6,848 bases of DNA from an uncultured Bacteroidota bacterium (GCA_903889605.1 CAISYK010000862.1:1-6848), one strand, 5' to 3'; positions 1-6,454 are shown, numbered from the stretch's first letter. A program made the numbers and translations. Notes: generated from the letters alone by a model not told the origin.

Positions 1-380
1 CAGCGGAAGAAAATTATTTTTTATTTGTTTTTGCCATTGGTAATTTTATAATTTCGTTTACGAAATCGGCCACATCATTTAGCTAATCGTTGTGGGCAGG
101 ACAAGACACACACACAGGAAATTGCAAGTAAAAATGACACAATAATTATTTTGAAGACGTTTGCAAAATGTGCTGATATATTGGAGTCTTTATTTTAAAA
201 GAATTGAAAGAAATAGGACCAGAATCAATTAATACAGAAAAGCATATTATAAAAATTGAAAATTGAAAAAATTGAAAAAATAACTTAGTTTTGAATTAAC
301 AATAAGAACTTCTTAATGAAAAGTTTAAATTACTTTGGTTAATTATAATTTTTTTGAGAGATATTTATTAGGATAATTTT
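1..380. other. A/T-rich region upstream of the methyltransferase without an intact gene
   Basis: Besides the possible remnant at 91-266, this stretch holds a short hairpin (atttcg at 51-56, cgaaat at 61-66), an imperfect inverted pair (ggccaca at 68-74, tgtgggc at 91-97), a CA dinucleotide run near 106-116, and a simple tandem array of aaattgaa-like units around 251-281. The closest promoter-like string before the methyltransferase is TTACTTTG at 330-337, one base off the TAnnTTTG box, with no clear -33 TTG partner. No Shine-Dalgarno sequence precedes the ATG at 381, as is usual in Bacteroidota. Confidence 0.5.
91..266 (+). pseudogene. Possible frameshifted remnant of a small coding sequence
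   Basis: Two adjoining open stretches in different frames read like one protein broken by a single-base loss. Frame one (91-198) reads CGQDKTHTQEIASKNDTI, then IILKTFAKCADILESLF, then a stop. Shifting by one base in the T/A run near 193-200 continues as LKELKEIGPESINTEK and HIIKIEN, ending at a tga at 264-266. Restoring one T in that run would join the halves. No ATG lies in frame upstream, so the 5' end is also missing or altered. The amphipathic, Lys/Glu-rich composition of the second half looks more like protein than random A/T-rich DNA. I do not recognise the family. It may equally be chance translation of intergenic sequence, so confidence is low. Confidence 0.25.
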
Positions 381-1097
381 ATGAAAGATATTTATAATGA
401 CAATACTTATTTAGACAAGAATCCCACTTGGCATCAAGAAGAGAGCCCTTTCAAGGCAGATAAGATTGCTTCACTTCTAAAGAAAAATCTCATTGCTTTC
501 AAAACAGTGTCTGAGATAGGATGCGGCAGCGGTGAAATATTAGTACAACTTGAATCCCGACTAAATGGCGCGACTAATTTTTTCGGTTTTGACATTTCAA
601 AAGACGCTATTAACATTGCAAAGCAAAAAGAAACGAACAAAATAAAATTCGAGATTAAAGATATCTCGGATGAAAGTGAAAATTGTTTTTATGACTTATT
701 ATTAGTTATTGATGTAATTGAACATATCGACAATTACTTTAAATTTTTAGCTGGAATAGTTTACAAAAGCGAGTACACTATTTTTCATATTCCTCTCGAC
801 ATGTGCATTTGGACGCTTTTTAGGGAAAAAATGCTAATTGAATCTAAAGAAAGGGTTGGGCATATTCACAATTTTACCGAAGATTTTATCAAGAATATTT
901 TGTCTGACTATGGTTTTGAAATTATTGATCAAATATACACAGAGCCTATATTTGAAGCGATGACGAATAAACAAAAAGCTGTAAAAGTATTTCGTAAATT
1001 TCTTTTCAGAATTAATAAAAGATTTTGCACAAAAACTTTGGGTGGATATTCAATTATGCTGCTGACAAAAAATAAAACACAACTTAACAAACCTTAA
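381..1097 (+). CDS. Class I SAM-dependent methyltransferase (UbiE/UbiG-like fold)
   Basis: This 238-aa protein is predicted to be a cytoplasmic methyltransferase that uses S-adenosylmethionine; the acceptor substrate is unknown. Motif I, the SAM-binding glycine loop, is VSEIGCGSGE at residues 43-52. The acidic residue after strand 2 is D71 in FFGFDIS. The post-motif strand and active-site edge are YDLLLVIDVIEHID at about 104-117. HIPLD (136-140) and HIHNFTEDF (161-169) follow, and GGYSIMLLTK (221-230) looks like the final strand. The length suits a single-domain enzyme, with no membrane segment or signal peptide. Similar small methyltransferases often modify surface glycans, lipids or quinones, but no neighbour supports any of these roles. 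The gene is visibly more A/T-rich than gdh or the protease, which may indicate later acquisition. It stands alone, convergent with gdh. The family assignment is firm; the role is not. Confidence 0.85.
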   Translation: MKDIYNDNTYLDKNPTWHQEESPFKADKIASLLKKNLIAFKTVSEIGCGSGEILVQLESRLNGATNFFGFDISKDAINIAKQKETNKIKFEIKDISDESENCFYDLLLVIDVIEHIDNYFKFLAGIVYKSEYTIFHIPLDMCIWTLFREKMLIESKERVGHIHNFTEDFIKNILSDYGFEIIDQIYTEPIFEAMTNKQKAVKVFRKFLFRINKRFCTKTLGGYSIMLLTKNKTQLNKP

Positions 1098-1150
1098 AGC
1101 TGCGGTGACATTGAAAAATGGAGGTTTGCAGATAAATAAAAACAAAAAAA

Positions 1151-1185
1151 ACACATCTTTGAAAATTCAAAGATGTGTTTTTTTT
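1151..1185. terminator. Bidirectional intrinsic terminator between convergent genes
   Basis: A perfect 12-13-bp stem pairs acacatctttga (1151-1162) with tcaaagatgtgt (1167-1178) around a tiny loop. It is flanked by a run of A on the left (1144-1150) and of T on the right (1179-1185), so a U-tract follows the hairpin on either strand. It lies 53 bases after the methyltransferase stop and 20 bases beyond the gdh stop (1205), which suits termination of both converging transcripts. Confidence 0.9.
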
Positions 1186-1204
1186 ATAAAAGTGCTTATT
1201 CTAT

Positions 1205-2485
1205 TTAGTAGCTGCCTTTGGCTTTTATGCCGAATTCAACTTTCTTTAATGCAGTGATATATGCACCGATACGCATAGTTGTTTTATAATGCTGACCATT
1301 ATACCATACTTGTTCAAAAGCGTCGTTCATTGAAGCATCATGTTTTGTTTTTACCTCTTCTTCGTTCCAATAATGACCGTATTTGTTCTGTACCCATTCA
1401 AAATAAGATACTGTAACACCTCCGCCATTTGCCAAAATATCAGGAATTACAATAATTCCTTTTTCTTGTAAAATGCTGTCAGCTTCAGGAGTAGTTGGTC
1501 CGTTTGCACCTTCAACAATTAATTTAGCTTTAACATTTGCTGCAATTTCTTCTGTGATCACATTCTGCAATGCCGCAGGCACCAAAATATCAACATTAGC
1601 AGTCAATAATTCGTTAGCCTTTATTTCAGTTCCTCCGTTAAACCCTCTTAAAACACCGCCGTTTTCTTTTGTATGACGCAACGCAGCCTGAATATCAATT
1701 CCCTTTTCGTTCCAAAACGTAGCTGTATGATCGCCGATTGCACAAATTTTTATTCCTCTTGAGGCCAATAATCTTGCTGCGTGTGAACCAACATTACCAA
1801 AGCCCTGAACAGAAGCAGTAACTTTTTTAGGATCTAAATTCATTTTTTTTAATGCAGCGAGAGTGGAAATCATCACGCCTCTGCCGGTTGCGGCATCACG
1901 TCCTAATGAACCGCCTATTCCAACGGGTTTGCCGGTAACTACGCCTGGGAAAGAACCGCGGAAAATTTTGTTATATTCGTCAACTATCCAAGCCATTTCG
2001 CGTCCGCTTGTGCCCATATCCGGAGCCGGAATATCTTTGTCAACACCAAACACATCAGCCATTGCAGCTGTATAAGCTCTTGTCAGACGCTCTGATTCAC
2101 CAATACTCAATTTACGCGGGTCGCATTTAATACCGCCTTTTGCGCCTCCATAAGGAATGTTAGCTACAGCACATTTGAATGTCATCCATGCTGACAAAGC
2201 TTTTACCTCGTCATCGCAAACATCCATTGCATAACGTATTCCTCCTTTTGATGGGCCCAAAATTGTTGAATGAATAGTTCGGAATCCTTCAAAAATCTGG
2301 ACTTTCCCATTATCCATCATAACAGGAAGACTCACTTTCACTTGCCTTTGCGGGTTTCTTAAAATATTAGTTACATCTTCTGATAGTCCGCAAATTTTCG
2401 CAGCAATATCAAGTCTTGCTAAAACAGCATCAAACATTGAATTTTCGTGATGCTCCACTGGTGTAGGTTTTGTTTTTGTAGTCAT
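1205..2485 (-). CDS. gdhA: Glutamate dehydrogenase (Glu/Leu/Phe/Val dehydrogenase family)
   Basis: This 426-aa cytoplasmic enzyme interconverts glutamate with 2-oxoglutarate and ammonia, using NAD(P), and links amino-acid catabolism or ammonia assimilation to the TCA cycle. Residues equivalent to those of clostridial GDH are present with the same spacing: K80 in GPSKGGIR, K104 in MTFKCAVAN, the catalytic lysine K116 in YGGAKGGI and the catalytic aspartate D156 in PAPDMGT. K80 and S360 (GGGVTVSYFEW) fit recognition of the glutamate side-chain carboxylate rather than a leucine or phenylalanine side chain. The nucleotide-binding Rossmann loop is GFGNVG (228-233), and IVEGANGPTTPEAD (323-336) is the usual family signature. 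Length matches the small hexameric bacterial class (about 420 aa). The ATG at 2485 gives a normal short N-terminal extension. Cofactor preference cannot be settled by eye. gdhA is the conventional symbol; NAD-type homologues may be called gluD or rocG. Confidence 0.96.
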   Translation of the reverse strand: MTTKTKPTPVEHHENSMFDAVLARLDIAAKICGLSEDVTNILRNPQRQVKVSLPVMMDNGKVQIFEGFRTIHSTILGPSKGGIRYAMDVCDDEVKALSAWMTFKCAVANIPYGGAKGGIKCDPRKLSIGESERLTRAYTAAMADVFGVDKDIPAPDMGTSGREMAWIVDEYNKIFRGSFPGVVTGKPVGIGGSLGRDAATGRGVMISTLAALKKMNLDPKKVTASVQGFGNVGSHAARLLASRGIKICAIGDHTATFWNEKGIDIQAALRHTKENGGVLRGFNGGTEIKANELLTANVDILVPAALQNVITEEIAANVKAKLIVEGANGPTTPEADSILQEKGIIVIPDILANGGGVTVSYFEWVQNKYGHYWNEEEVKTKHDASMNDAFEQVWYNGQHYKTTMRIGAYITALKKVEFGIKAKGSY

Positions 2486-2876
2486 AATTTTACGTTAAGT
2501 TCAAATTAACTTTTTTAGAGAACGTGTTTAGGAAGTGCGAATTTACTAATAAATATAGTCATAGAAAAAAACAAATGATGAAATTAGAGGGCTCCAATAC
2601 AGTTTAGGCTGATTTTCAACGTATTGCATCCGATTTCATCTATTCAATTATAATTCATCGAGGCTGCTCTATAAAAGAGTACTTATCAGGCATTACTAGC
2701 TTAAATGTTTAGAGGTAATCAAAAAATATTGATTTCATATGCCTTTTGTTTCTTTGATCCTTAATTGTGAATAATACATTCAAATTCAAAACTTAATTTA
2801 TTTCAAATTCAAAATTCCAATTTTAAATTCGAAAACATATCGTGCTTAAATCAAATAAAATAATGCACTTGTTTCT

Positions 2877-2888
2877 GTGATAAATCAC
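2877..2888. promoter_or_regulatory. Perfect palindrome gtgat-aa-atcac, possible operator
   Basis: The 5-bp arms gtgat and atcac are separated by aa. The site lies about 80 bp upstream of the likely protease -7 box, a reasonable position for an activator. The half-sites resemble those of Crp/Fnr-type regulators, but the spacing (TGTGA-N4-TCACC) differs from the classical Crp site. A palindrome of this length can also occur by chance, so the assignment is tentative. Confidence 0.2.
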
Positions 2889-2965
2889 CAGCAGGCATAG
2901 GACTTGCAGGTCTTTAACACAATGCTTTTATAACTGCTCCGATATTACAATTTGACATTTTTGCT

Positions 2966-2973
2966 TACATTTG
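2966..2973 (+). promoter_or_regulatory. Candidate -7 box (TACATTTG) for the protease gene
   Basis: TACATTTG matches the Bacteroidota -7 consensus TAnnTTTG exactly and would give a leader of roughly 40 bases before the ATG at 3020. The nearest upstream TTG (2952-2954) is only 11 bases away, closer than the usual 17-23, so the -33 element is not convincing. Confidence 0.4.
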
Positions 2974-3019
2974 ACCATGATATAAGCTCATATCGCGTTT
3001 AAGAGTCTAAAACAAATTC

Positions 3020-5383
3020 ATGAAAAAGGTCATCATCCTATCTGTTTGCATTTCTTTAATCTGCAATTTAATATTTGCCCAGCAGAAGAATACTTCAGAA
3101 CAAACCATAGATAAACAACCCGCAAAATTTAACTGGTGCGCTTCAAAGGTTCCTGATCCCTTATGGGATGCGGCTTTTAATAAAGAAGTTGAAAAATATA
3201 AAAACAACTTAAAAACAACAGACGCTGGTAGATATACAAATTATGTGATACCTGTTATAGTACATGTTATTCACAGCGGGCAGTCAGAAGGAACGTGGCC
3301 GAATATATCGCAGGCGCAGGTTAATTCTCAGATAGCGGTATTAAACCAGGATTACTCAAATAACGGCGCCGGCATAAATCAATACAATACTTTATTGTAT
3401 AATAATCATGGCCCCTTTTATGATTATGCCCAGGCCAATAATTTACCTGCACCGGATAATAATGTTAATGGGGTTGTTGCCTGCAGTACAGGAATCCAGT
3501 TTTGTATGGCTGTAACAGATCCAAACGGCAATGTACTTGCCGAACCAGGCATTGACAGGGTAAATTATGTCACACAAGGATTCGCTGGCCCGCTTTCTTC
3601 CTCATGGTCAAACTTCGGCTCTTATCTTGATAACACCTTAAAACCTGCGGTTATTTGGGATAATTCTAAATATATGAATATTTATGTAAGCGACCGCCCT
3701 ACTGGTTCAGGTCTTTTGGGCTATACTACTTTCCCGGCAGCAAGCACACTGCCAGGCATTACAACCGGAATAGGTACTGCTTCAAACGATGGGATATGGA
3801 TGTATGGAAAAGCTTTTGGAACCACCGGAATACTTATTTCAGGCTACACCGGCGGGCAGGTTTGCGGTCACGAATCGGGTCATTATTTTGGATTACGCCA
3901 CATTTGGGGCGATGGAGCCTGTTTAACAGATTACTGCAGCGATACCCCTCCTGCTTATGAAGCAAATTACAACAATAACAGCACTATCATTTACCCATAT
4001 ATTGATCCTAACGGCAGCTGCAGCGGAAACGTTGATTATGGCGATGGAGTAATGTACATGAATTTAATGGATTATTCGGAAGATGTTTCAAAGTTTATGT
4101 TTACAAATGATCAGGTTATCCGCATACAGACTGCGATGCAAAACAGTCCATATAGAAAATTTTTAGGAACCAACGGTATTTGCAGCAGCCCGGCAATTAT
4201 TCCTGCAGCAAATTTTACAGCTTCTGCTGCAACAGTTTGCGCAGGGCAGTCAATTATACTCACTGATAATTCAACTAACACTCCAACATCCTGGAGCTGG
4301 ACAATGACAAGTGGAACACCGGCATCCACCAACGCTCAGAGTCCTTCCGTTATTTATAATACTGCCGGAACTTATACTATAAGCTTAATAGCCGCAAACT
4401 CGGCTGGCAGCAGTTCTTCTTTTTCAAAAATTATTACGGTAAATCCCAACCCTGCGGTCCCGGCGATTACACCTTCCGGCAGTTTTTTAACATCAAGCGC
4501 TGCAACCGGCAATCAATGGTATTGGAATTCTGTGCTGATAAATGGTGCGGCCAATCAAACATACAACACCGCGGCAAATGGATCATACACAGTGATGGTT
4601 ACTAATTCGTTTGGCTGTTCAAGCACTTCTGCGGCAACAATCATTACTACAGACAACCCGCCGGCAGCAAATTTCACCGCTTCCGCATCAACTGTATGCG
4701 CAGGACAGGCGGTTACCCTCACAGATAATTCCACAAACACTCCAACTTCCTGGAGCTGGACAATGACAAATGGGACTCCGGCTTCTTCCAGCATTCAGAG
4801 TCCTTCTGTGATTTATAATACTGCCGGAACTTATACCGTTACGCTTGTTGATGCAAACTCATTTGGTTCTAGTACTTCCGTATCTCAAATCATAACTGTA
4901 AATGTGAACCCTGCTGTTCCAACAATTTCACTTTCCGGAAACATATTAACATCAAGCTCAAGTACAGGTAATCAGTGGTACTTGGATAGTGTATTGATAA
5001 ACAATGCCGTTAACCCTGTATATACAGCGGCAGCAAATGGTGCTTACACTGTTGTTGTTACAAATACATTAGGCTGTTCGGCAGGCTCTGCTCCAGCTGA
5101 TTTAACAACTACGGGCATAAATCAAATTATAAGCAATACTGCAGCTGTATTTCCAAACCCTTCAAGTGGAATTTTCACATTAAACTTTTCAAGCAAAAGT
5201 TATCATATAAGTTTAGAAGTGATAAACGATTTAGGTCAGCTGGTATATTCTGAAATGATAAATGGATGCAGACAAAATTGCTCTAAAACTATTGACTTGA
5301 GTTCTTATAAAAATGGTATTTATTTATTCAGAATAATAACGGATGGAAATATCCAGACAAAAAAGATTATACTGATTAAGTAA
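3020..5383 (+). CDS. Secreted M43 (pappalysin-like) zinc metalloprotease with two PKD-Ig modules and T9SS sorting domain
   Basis: This 787-aa exported endopeptidase begins with a Sec signal peptide (KK followed by a hydrophobic core; likely cleavage after IFA at residue 20). The catalytic domain spans about 70-385. VIPVIVHVIH opens it, HESGHYFGLRH (284-294) is the HExxHxxGxxH zinc site with H284, H288 and H294 as ligands and E285 as catalytic base, and NLMDY (348-352) supplies the Met-turn M350. These features fit the pappalysin/M43 metzincins. Two near-identical modules follow, each a PKD domain plus an Ig-like segment with a GNQWY motif: 396-548 and 549 to about 700. Residues 708-787 form a type A T9SS C-terminal domain beginning VFPNPSSG, with LGQLVYS, LSSYKNGIYLFRI and a basic end, KKIILIK. 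The protein should cross the outer membrane by T9SS and be released or attached to the cell surface. The substrate is unknown; nutrient protein degradation or maturation of surface proteins are possible. The gene stands alone. Confidence 0.93.
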   Translation: MKKVIILSVCISLICNLIFAQQKNTSEQTIDKQPAKFNWCASKVPDPLWDAAFNKEVEKYKNNLKTTDAGRYTNYVIPVIVHVIHSGQSEGTWPNISQAQVNSQIAVLNQDYSNNGAGINQYNTLLYNNHGPFYDYAQANNLPAPDNNVNGVVACSTGIQFCMAVTDPNGNVLAEPGIDRVNYVTQGFAGPLSSSWSNFGSYLDNTLKPAVIWDNSKYMNIYVSDRPTGSGLLGYTTFPAASTLPGITTGIGTASNDGIWMYGKAFGTTGILISGYTGGQVCGHESGHYFGLRHIWGDGACLTDYCSDTPPAYEANYNNNSTIIYPYIDPNGSCSGNVDYGDGVMYMNLMDYSEDVSKFMFTNDQVIRIQTAMQNSPYRKFLGTNGICSSPAIIPAANFTASAATVCAGQSIILTDNSTNTPTSWSWTMTSGTPASTNAQSPSVIYNTAGTYTISLIAANSAGSSSSFSKIITVNPNPAVPAITPSGSFLTSSAATGNQWYWNSVLINGAANQTYNTAANGSYTVMVTNSFGCSSTSAATIITTDNPPAANFTASASTVCAGQAVTLTDNSTNTPTSWSWTMTNGTPASSSIQSPSVIYNTAGTYTVTLVDANSFGSSTSVSQIITVNVNPAVPTISLSGNILTSSSSTGNQWYLDSVLINNAVNPVYTAAANGAYTVVVTNTLGCSAGSAPADLTTTGINQIISNTAAVFPNPSSGIFTLNFSSKSYHISLEVINDLGQLVYSEMINGCRQNCSKTIDLSSYKNGIYLFRIITDGNIQTKKIILIK
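4205..5110 (+). repeat. In-gene tandem duplication, 459-bp unit (PKD + Ig-like module)
   Basis: Copy one (4205-4663) and copy two (4664 to about 5110) are in register at 459 bp (153 codons). Exact shared runs include 21 bases (4290-4310 and 4749-4769) and 26 bases (4352-4377 and 4811-4836). The PKD halves are much more alike than the Ig-like halves, where copy two has diverged (for example WYWNSVLINGA against WYLDSVLINNA). This indicates duplication of a whole two-domain module, with later drift or partial homogenisation of the PKD part. Confidence 0.9.
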
Positions 5384-5402
5384 AATTATTGACATTATGG
5401 AG

Positions 5403-5420
5403 TAAACCTCAAGCGGTTTA
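5403..5420. terminator. Weak hairpin between the protease and HTH genes
   Basis: taaacc (5403-5408) pairs with ggttta (5415-5420) around a six-base loop, 20 bases after the protease stop codon. There is no following T-run on either strand, so it is at best a weak or factor-assisted terminator or an RNA 3'-end stabiliser. Confidence 0.25.
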
Positions 5421-5494
5421 ATATCGAGAATGCTTATCCATGAGGGCCGCAGTTAAATGATGCAGTTATTTACTAAACCCATTTTGCAGAAAAA

Positions 5495-5956
5495 TTATCT
5501 TTTTCCGCCTTTTCTCGAGTTTATTTCATTTTTTAAGATATTTCTAACCGTTTCATGCGAAATGCTTTCAGCATATTTATTCTCTACCATCTTTTCGGCC
5601 AGTAATCTTAATGACCATTTAGAAAAACCTTCTGGAGCTTCAGATTGACTTAATTGTATCAAATGAGTTTTAATGCTGGCTTCCTTTTCATAAACCCTCG
5701 TCGTTGGTTTTCCTTCAAGAGCAATTTCAAATCCTTCTTCAATAAATTTTTTCTTTATACGGTCTATTGTACGCATTCCTATTTTTAAAACTTTGGCAAT
5801 ATCTTCATTCTTTACTTTTTCAGAATATTTTCCTTCATCACAATTCAGCAATATCATTGCATGTATTATTCTTTTGGAACTATGCTGGCCTCCTTTAGTC
5901 ATTTCTAAAAGGGCATCTCGTTCCTTTTTTTTGAGGGTTATAATATATCTTTTCAT
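5495..5956 (-). CDS. Helix-turn-helix protein matching the N-terminal half of an IS630-family transposase
   Basis: This 153-aa basic protein has two helix-turn-helix segments. The first includes NEDIAKVLKIGMRTIDRIKK (50-69). The second includes WSLRLLAEKM (114-123) and SISHETVRNILK (131-142). The order, including the APEGFSKWSLRLLAE signature, is that of the DNA-binding half of IS630/Tc1-mariner transposases, whose full length is about 340 aa. The protein stops right after the second HTH with RKGGKR. I found no trace of the DDE catalytic domain downstream in any frame, and no convincing terminal inverted repeats. It is therefore either a truncated transposase remnant, an OrfA of a split element that lost OrfB, or a retained DNA-binding protein. 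The reading frame is intact and has a plausible promoter of its own. Family resemblance is clear; function is unknown, and transposition by itself is impossible. Confidence 0.75.
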   Translation of the reverse strand: MKRYIITLKKKERDALLEMTKGGQHSSKRIIHAMILLNCDEGKYSEKVKNEDIAKVLKIGMRTIDRIKKKFIEEGFEIALEGKPTTRVYEKEASIKTHLIQLSQSEAPEGFSKWSLRLLAEKMVENKYAESISHETVRNILKNEINSRKGGKR

Positions 5957-5967
5957 GCGTTTTTATG

Positions 5968-5975
5968 CAAATATA
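5968..5975 (-). promoter_or_regulatory. Candidate -7 box (TATATTTG) for the HTH gene
   Basis: On the minus strand TATATTTG followed by CA matches TAnnTTTG exactly and lies only 11 bases before the ATG at 5956, so the transcript would have a very short leader. No TTG is visible at the usual -33 spacing, which lowers confidence. Confidence 0.4.
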
Positions 5976-6070
5976 ATATACTTCAGGATACGTCATACTA
6001 TGTTCTAATTTTGACATTTATAAATGGCTGATTCGGCTGATTCTTTAATTAATATCCGTTAAAAAAATTT

Positions 6071-6098
6071 AACTGTTGATATTTTATCAGTTTTTTTT
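6071..6098 (+). terminator. Possible weak terminator-like hairpin
   Basis: aactg (6071-6075) can pair with cagtt (6088-6092), and the stem can be extended by gata/tatc with a bulge. A run of eight T (6091-6098) follows. No gene on the plus strand ends just upstream, so this may be a relic or chance structure in A/T-rich DNA. Confidence 0.25.
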
Positions 6099-6145
6099 CT
6101 TAATTTGGTATAGCTGAAACGAAATTTATAATGCCAGATTCTTAG

Positions 6146-6306
6146 AACTATTTAGTGTTTGTCTTTAAAGTCAAAATTAGCCGCAGATAAAAAAAATTTC
6201 CTTTTAATCTGTGAATCTGCGGCAAGCTTTTTTTATTTTATTGAATTAGGCGGGTTTATGGACAGAAACTATTTATTGCCTGCCTTTAAAGCCTAAATTC
6301 AGCCGC
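6146..6306 (+). repeat. Imperfect direct repeat, two copies 121 bp apart
   Basis: Copy one covers 6146-6185 and copy two 6267-6306. The first 25 bases match at 21 positions, both carrying tttaaag near the end, and the match then continues through an aaatt-agccgc segment with a one-base indel. Only copy one is followed by the opposite hairpin arm (atctgcggc, 6215-6223), so copy two looks like a degraded or partial unit. This may be a small intergenic repeat family of the genome. Confidence 0.6.
6180..6235 (+). terminator. Hairpin gccgcagat/atctgcggc followed by a T-run
   Basis: Nine perfectly paired bases (6180-6188 with 6215-6223) enclose a 26-base A/T-rich loop, and seven T follow within 6228-6234. 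It could act as an intrinsic terminator on the plus strand. It resembles the small palindromic intergenic repeats found in many bacterial genomes, and its first arm sits within the direct repeat described at 6146-6306. Confidence 0.45.
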
Positions 6307-6329
6307 GAATTACCTGCTTTTATAAAATA

Positions 6330-6431
6330 ATGATGGCCGAAATGCTGTACCTAATGAAATGCGATAACCAAGCAGTGTTGATACAATCTACACTAACCTT
6401 ACAAAATAAAATTTTTGGTCAGGGTTTTTAG
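6330..6431 (+). CDS. Doubtful 33-codon ORF
   Basis: An ATG-started frame beginning MMAEMLYLMKCDNQAV and ending FGQGF, with a TAG stop, lies in otherwise gene-poor DNA. A terminator-like hairpin (6455-6476) lies 24 bases after its stop, which would suit a tiny transcription unit. I see no promoter before it, and no family is recognisable. An ORF of this length occurs easily by chance. Confidence 0.12.
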   Translation: MMAEMLYLMKCDNQAVLIQSTLTLQNKIFGQGF

Positions 6432-6442
6432 ATTTAAATTTG
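6415..6442 (+). promoter_or_regulatory. Bacteroidota-type promoter upstream of the sensor gene
   Basis: A TTG at 6415-6417 (within tttttgg) is followed after 17 bases by TAAATTTG at 6435-6442, an exact match to TAnnTTTG. The spacing is within the reported 17-23-bp range for this phylum. Transcription would start near 6449, leaving a leader of about 55 bases before the ATG at 6504. This is the best promoter match in the window. Confidence 0.6.
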
Positions 6443-6454
6443 ACCTTTACTATT

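Larger units (their letters stand above)
2486..3019. other. Divergent intergenic region between gdh and the secreted protease
   Basis: This 534-bp spacer must hold the promoters of both divergent genes. I see no credible ORF. Visible structure includes a small hairpin in the gdh leader (gttaa 2494-2498, ttaac 2506-2510), an exact direct repeat of ttcaaattcaaaa (2779-2791 and 2802-2814, period 23) within A/T-rich sequence, and a palindrome, gtgataaatcac, at 2877-2888. On the gdh side I found no well-spaced TTG...TAnnTTTG promoter, so the gdh start of transcription remains unplaced. Confidence 0.6.

Noticed and set aside
14..82. Minus-strand frame ending LNDVADFVNEIIKLP, MAKTNKK and stop
   Set aside because: Only 22 codons, closed by a TAG at 83-85 and without a start codon; no wider context supports it over chance.
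190..200. Programmed -1 frameshift site in the left-edge remnant
   Set aside because: The zero-frame codons TTA TTT TAA do not form an X-XXY-YYZ heptamer, so simple frame disruption is preferred.
251..281. Tandem aaattgaa-like units before the methyltransferase
   Set aside because: Low-complexity A/T sequence common in Bacteroidota spacers; units are irregular and no function is indicated.
2494..2516. gttaa/ttaac hairpin followed by T-run as a plus-strand terminator
   Set aside because: No plus-strand gene ends nearby; it lies in the leader of the minus-strand gdh gene and has only a 5-bp stem.
2572..2597. Possible gdh promoter on the minus strand (TTG at 2597-2595, ATCATTTG at 2579-2572)
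   Set aside because: The -7 box differs from TAnnTTTG in its two key first bases and the spacer of 15 is too short.
4111..4794. Two similar minus-strand ORFs inside the protease gene
   Set aside because: Shadows of the duplicated PKD coding sequence on the opposite strand; the plus-strand reading has clear domains.
5389..6018. ttgacatt occurring on both sides of the HTH gene (5389-5396 and 6011-6018) as an element boundary
   Set aside because: The same 8-mer also occurs at 2952-2959, and it is short and A/T-rich; IS630 elements have inverted ends and a TA duplication, which are not seen.
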